From Planctomycetota bacterium (GTDB lineage: Bacteria; Planctomycetota; Planctomycetia; Pirellulales; Lacipirellulaceae), in NCBI GenBank assembly GCA_013151315.1, contig JAADIN010000200.1, forward strand, positions 1 through 5,566: a stretch of 5,566 nt of DNA, given 5' to 3'. Position 1 is the stretch's first letter; each line of letters opens with the position of its first letter. Under the pieces are notes generated by a model. It was not told the origin of the DNA. It saw only the letters and a list, made by a program, of their open reading frames with translations, and searched no databases. Of this stretch, positions 4,407-5,566 are shown piece by piece. A program made the translations under genes and the position numbers.

Positions 4407-5566
4407 TTAGATTGCGGCGGAGCTCTCTAGCGCTTGCGAGAGATCGGCAATAAGATCTTCCGCATTTTCGATGCCGCACGCCAAGCGGATCATGTTGTCG
4501 GGAATGCCGTATTGCTGTCGTTCTTCGGGCGTGCATTGGTAGTAACTCATCACGAGCGGTTGCTCGATCAACGACTCGACGCCTCCCAAGCTCGGGGCGA
4601 TACGTGGGATGCGCACCGCGTCGACAATATCGGCCGTCTCGCGCCAGTCGGCATCCTTCACGAGGAAAGTCACGAGGCCGCCGTAGCCGCGCATCGTTCG
4701 CTTAGCAATCTCGTGGTGAGGATGCGAAGGAAGGCCCGGGTAAAACACGCGCTCGACACGTGGATGGTTTTCCAAAAACTCAGCCACTTGCTGGCCGTTT
4801 TCGTTGTGACGCTGCATCCGTAACTCAAACGTCTTTAAGCCTCGCGACAACAAGTAGACATTTTGCGGGCCGTTGACCGCGCCCATGATGCCGCGCAGAT
4901 TTCGCACAGGCTCCAGATTTTCTTTGCTGCCGACAACGACGCCCGCCAACAGGTCGTTATGCCCGCCCAGGTATTTGGTCGCCGAGTGGAGCACATAGTC
5001 GATCCCCGCGGAAATTGGCCGCAAATTGTAGGGCGTCGCCAGCGTGGCATCGATGAGCGTTTCGACACCGTTGCCTCGCCCGATATCGGCAAATCGCTCG
5101 AGATCGATACAACTAAGCTGGGGGTTGGTGGGCGATTCGCTCACGAGCAGCTTGGTTTGCGGCGTGATGGCTGCCTCCATCGCCTCGTAATCCCCGGTCG
5201 GCACTTGGCGCGTCACGACGCCAAAGCGTGATAAATGCTTGGTACAAAATTCGCGGCTACGGTGATAACACTCGTCGAAAAAAATCACTTCATCATCGGC
5301 ACCCAGCTTGGCCATCAGCAGGCCGACGATTCCCGCCATGCCGCTGGAGAACAGCACGGCCTCTTCGCCCCCTTCCAAGGCGGCCAACTTGCGTTCGACA
5401 ATTCGTTCGCCCGGATTGCCGTACCGCCCATATTCTTCCCTCGACTGATCCTGTTCGATGAAATCGATAATCGATTGGGTATCGGTAAAGGTGTAGGTCG
5501 AAGCGCAAAAAATCGGATCCGTAATCGAATCGCCCAACTTCTGCCTACTCTCACCCGCATGGACCG
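4407..5566 (-). CDS. Cystathionine gamma-synthase, plant-type, N-terminus outside window
   Basis: This PLP enzyme joins cysteine to an activated homoserine to give cystathionine, the first step of trans-sulfuration toward methionine. A TTG at 5535-5537 opens a 376-codon frame, but the frame continues upstream as VHAGESRQK, the conserved family N-terminus, so the true start is past the right edge. Numbering from the first complete codon (5564), key residues are Tyr45 and Arg47 in EYGRYGNPG, Tyr100 in DECYHRSREF, Asp172 in LIDATLATP, Lys197 in HSATKYLGGHND (Schiff base) and Arg360 in IRLACGIE. The segments ECYHRSREF, SESPTNP, GLKTFELRMQRHN and IAPSLGGVESLIEQP track Arabidopsis cystathionine gamma-synthase better than E. 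coli MetB; Pro324 takes the place of the Glu of MetB and gamma-lyases. Plant enzymes use O-phosphohomoserine; whether this one does is unknown. It ends with TAA at 4407, 43 bases before the next PLP gene. Confidence 0.9.
   Translation of the reverse strand, partial: VHAGESRQKLGDSITDPIFCASTYTFTDTQSIIDFIEQDQSREEYGRYGNPGERIVERKLAALEGGEEAVLFSSGMAGIVGLLMAKLGADDEVIFFDECYHRSREFCTKHLSRFGVVTRQVPTGDYEAMEAAITPQTKLLVSESPTNPQLSCIDLERFADIGRGNGVETLIDATLATPYNLRPISAGIDYVLHSATKYLGGHNDLLAGVVVGSKENLEPVRNLRGIMGAVNGPQNVYLLSRGLKTFELRMQRHNENGQQVAEFLENHPRVERVFYPGLPSHPHHEIAKRTMRGYGGLVTFLVKDADWRETADIVDAVRIPRIAPSLGGVESLIEQPLVMSYYQCTPEERQQYGIPDNMIRLACGIENAEDLIADLSQALESSAAI

Noticed and set aside
3515..4453. Long plus-strand open frame of 312 codons antisense to the gamma-lyase-like gene
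   Set aside because: It is a low-complexity Arg/His/Gly-rich translation with no family motifs, lies wholly opposite a well-supported PLP enzyme, and crosses its start and the repeat. It is a shadow of a GC-rich gene.

Overview
The window carries parts of seven protein-coding genes, all with recognisable families. Composition, the weak ribosome binding sites of the housekeeping genes, a plant-type cystathionine gamma-synthase and a stand-alone sugar-phosphate-isomerase-like TIM barrel suggest a bacterium of the Planctomycetes (Pirellula/Blastopirellula-like). That assignment is an inference from gene style; there is no rRNA or other marker to fix it.

Layout, left to right. (1) Positions 1-818, minus strand: the N-terminal 272 codons of a membrane-anchored HtrA/Deg-type serine protease that runs off the left edge. 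(2) Positions 891-1589, plus strand, divergent from the protease: aat, leucyl/phenylalanyl-tRNA--protein transferase of the N-end rule. (3) Positions 1562-2180, minus strand: a two-gene MntA/HepT (minimal nucleotidyltransferase antitoxin / HEPN RNase toxin) module. Its genes overlap each other by 17 bases, and the toxin tail overlaps the aat tail by 28 bases. (4) Positions 2246-3157, minus: a sugar phosphate isomerase/epimerase-like TIM barrel protein. (5) Positions 3218-4363 and 4407-5566, minus: two different PLP enzymes of the Cys/Met metabolism family. The upstream one is of plant cystathionine gamma-synthase type and runs off the right edge; the downstream one is cystathionine/methionine gamma-lyase-like.

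How they work together. The two PLP enzymes are 43 bases apart on the same strand and probably form a trans-sulfuration unit: the first makes cystathionine, the second cleaves it or a related thioether. The TIM barrel gene follows after 60 bases and may be co-transcribed, without an obvious metabolic link. The MntA/HepT pair has its own promoter-like sequence and two good Shine-Dalgarno sites, unlike its neighbours, and looks like an acquired module sitting against the 3' end of aat.

The main points of interest are: a perfect 30-base inverted repeat with a palindromic core in the two spacers bracketing the gamma-lyase-like gene; a nine-A tract in the antitoxin gene that also forms a -1 slippery heptamer in the correct frame; and mixed active-site signatures in the gamma-lyase-like enzyme. 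I did not find a convincing wholly new system. There is no gene-free stretch longer than about 75 bases.
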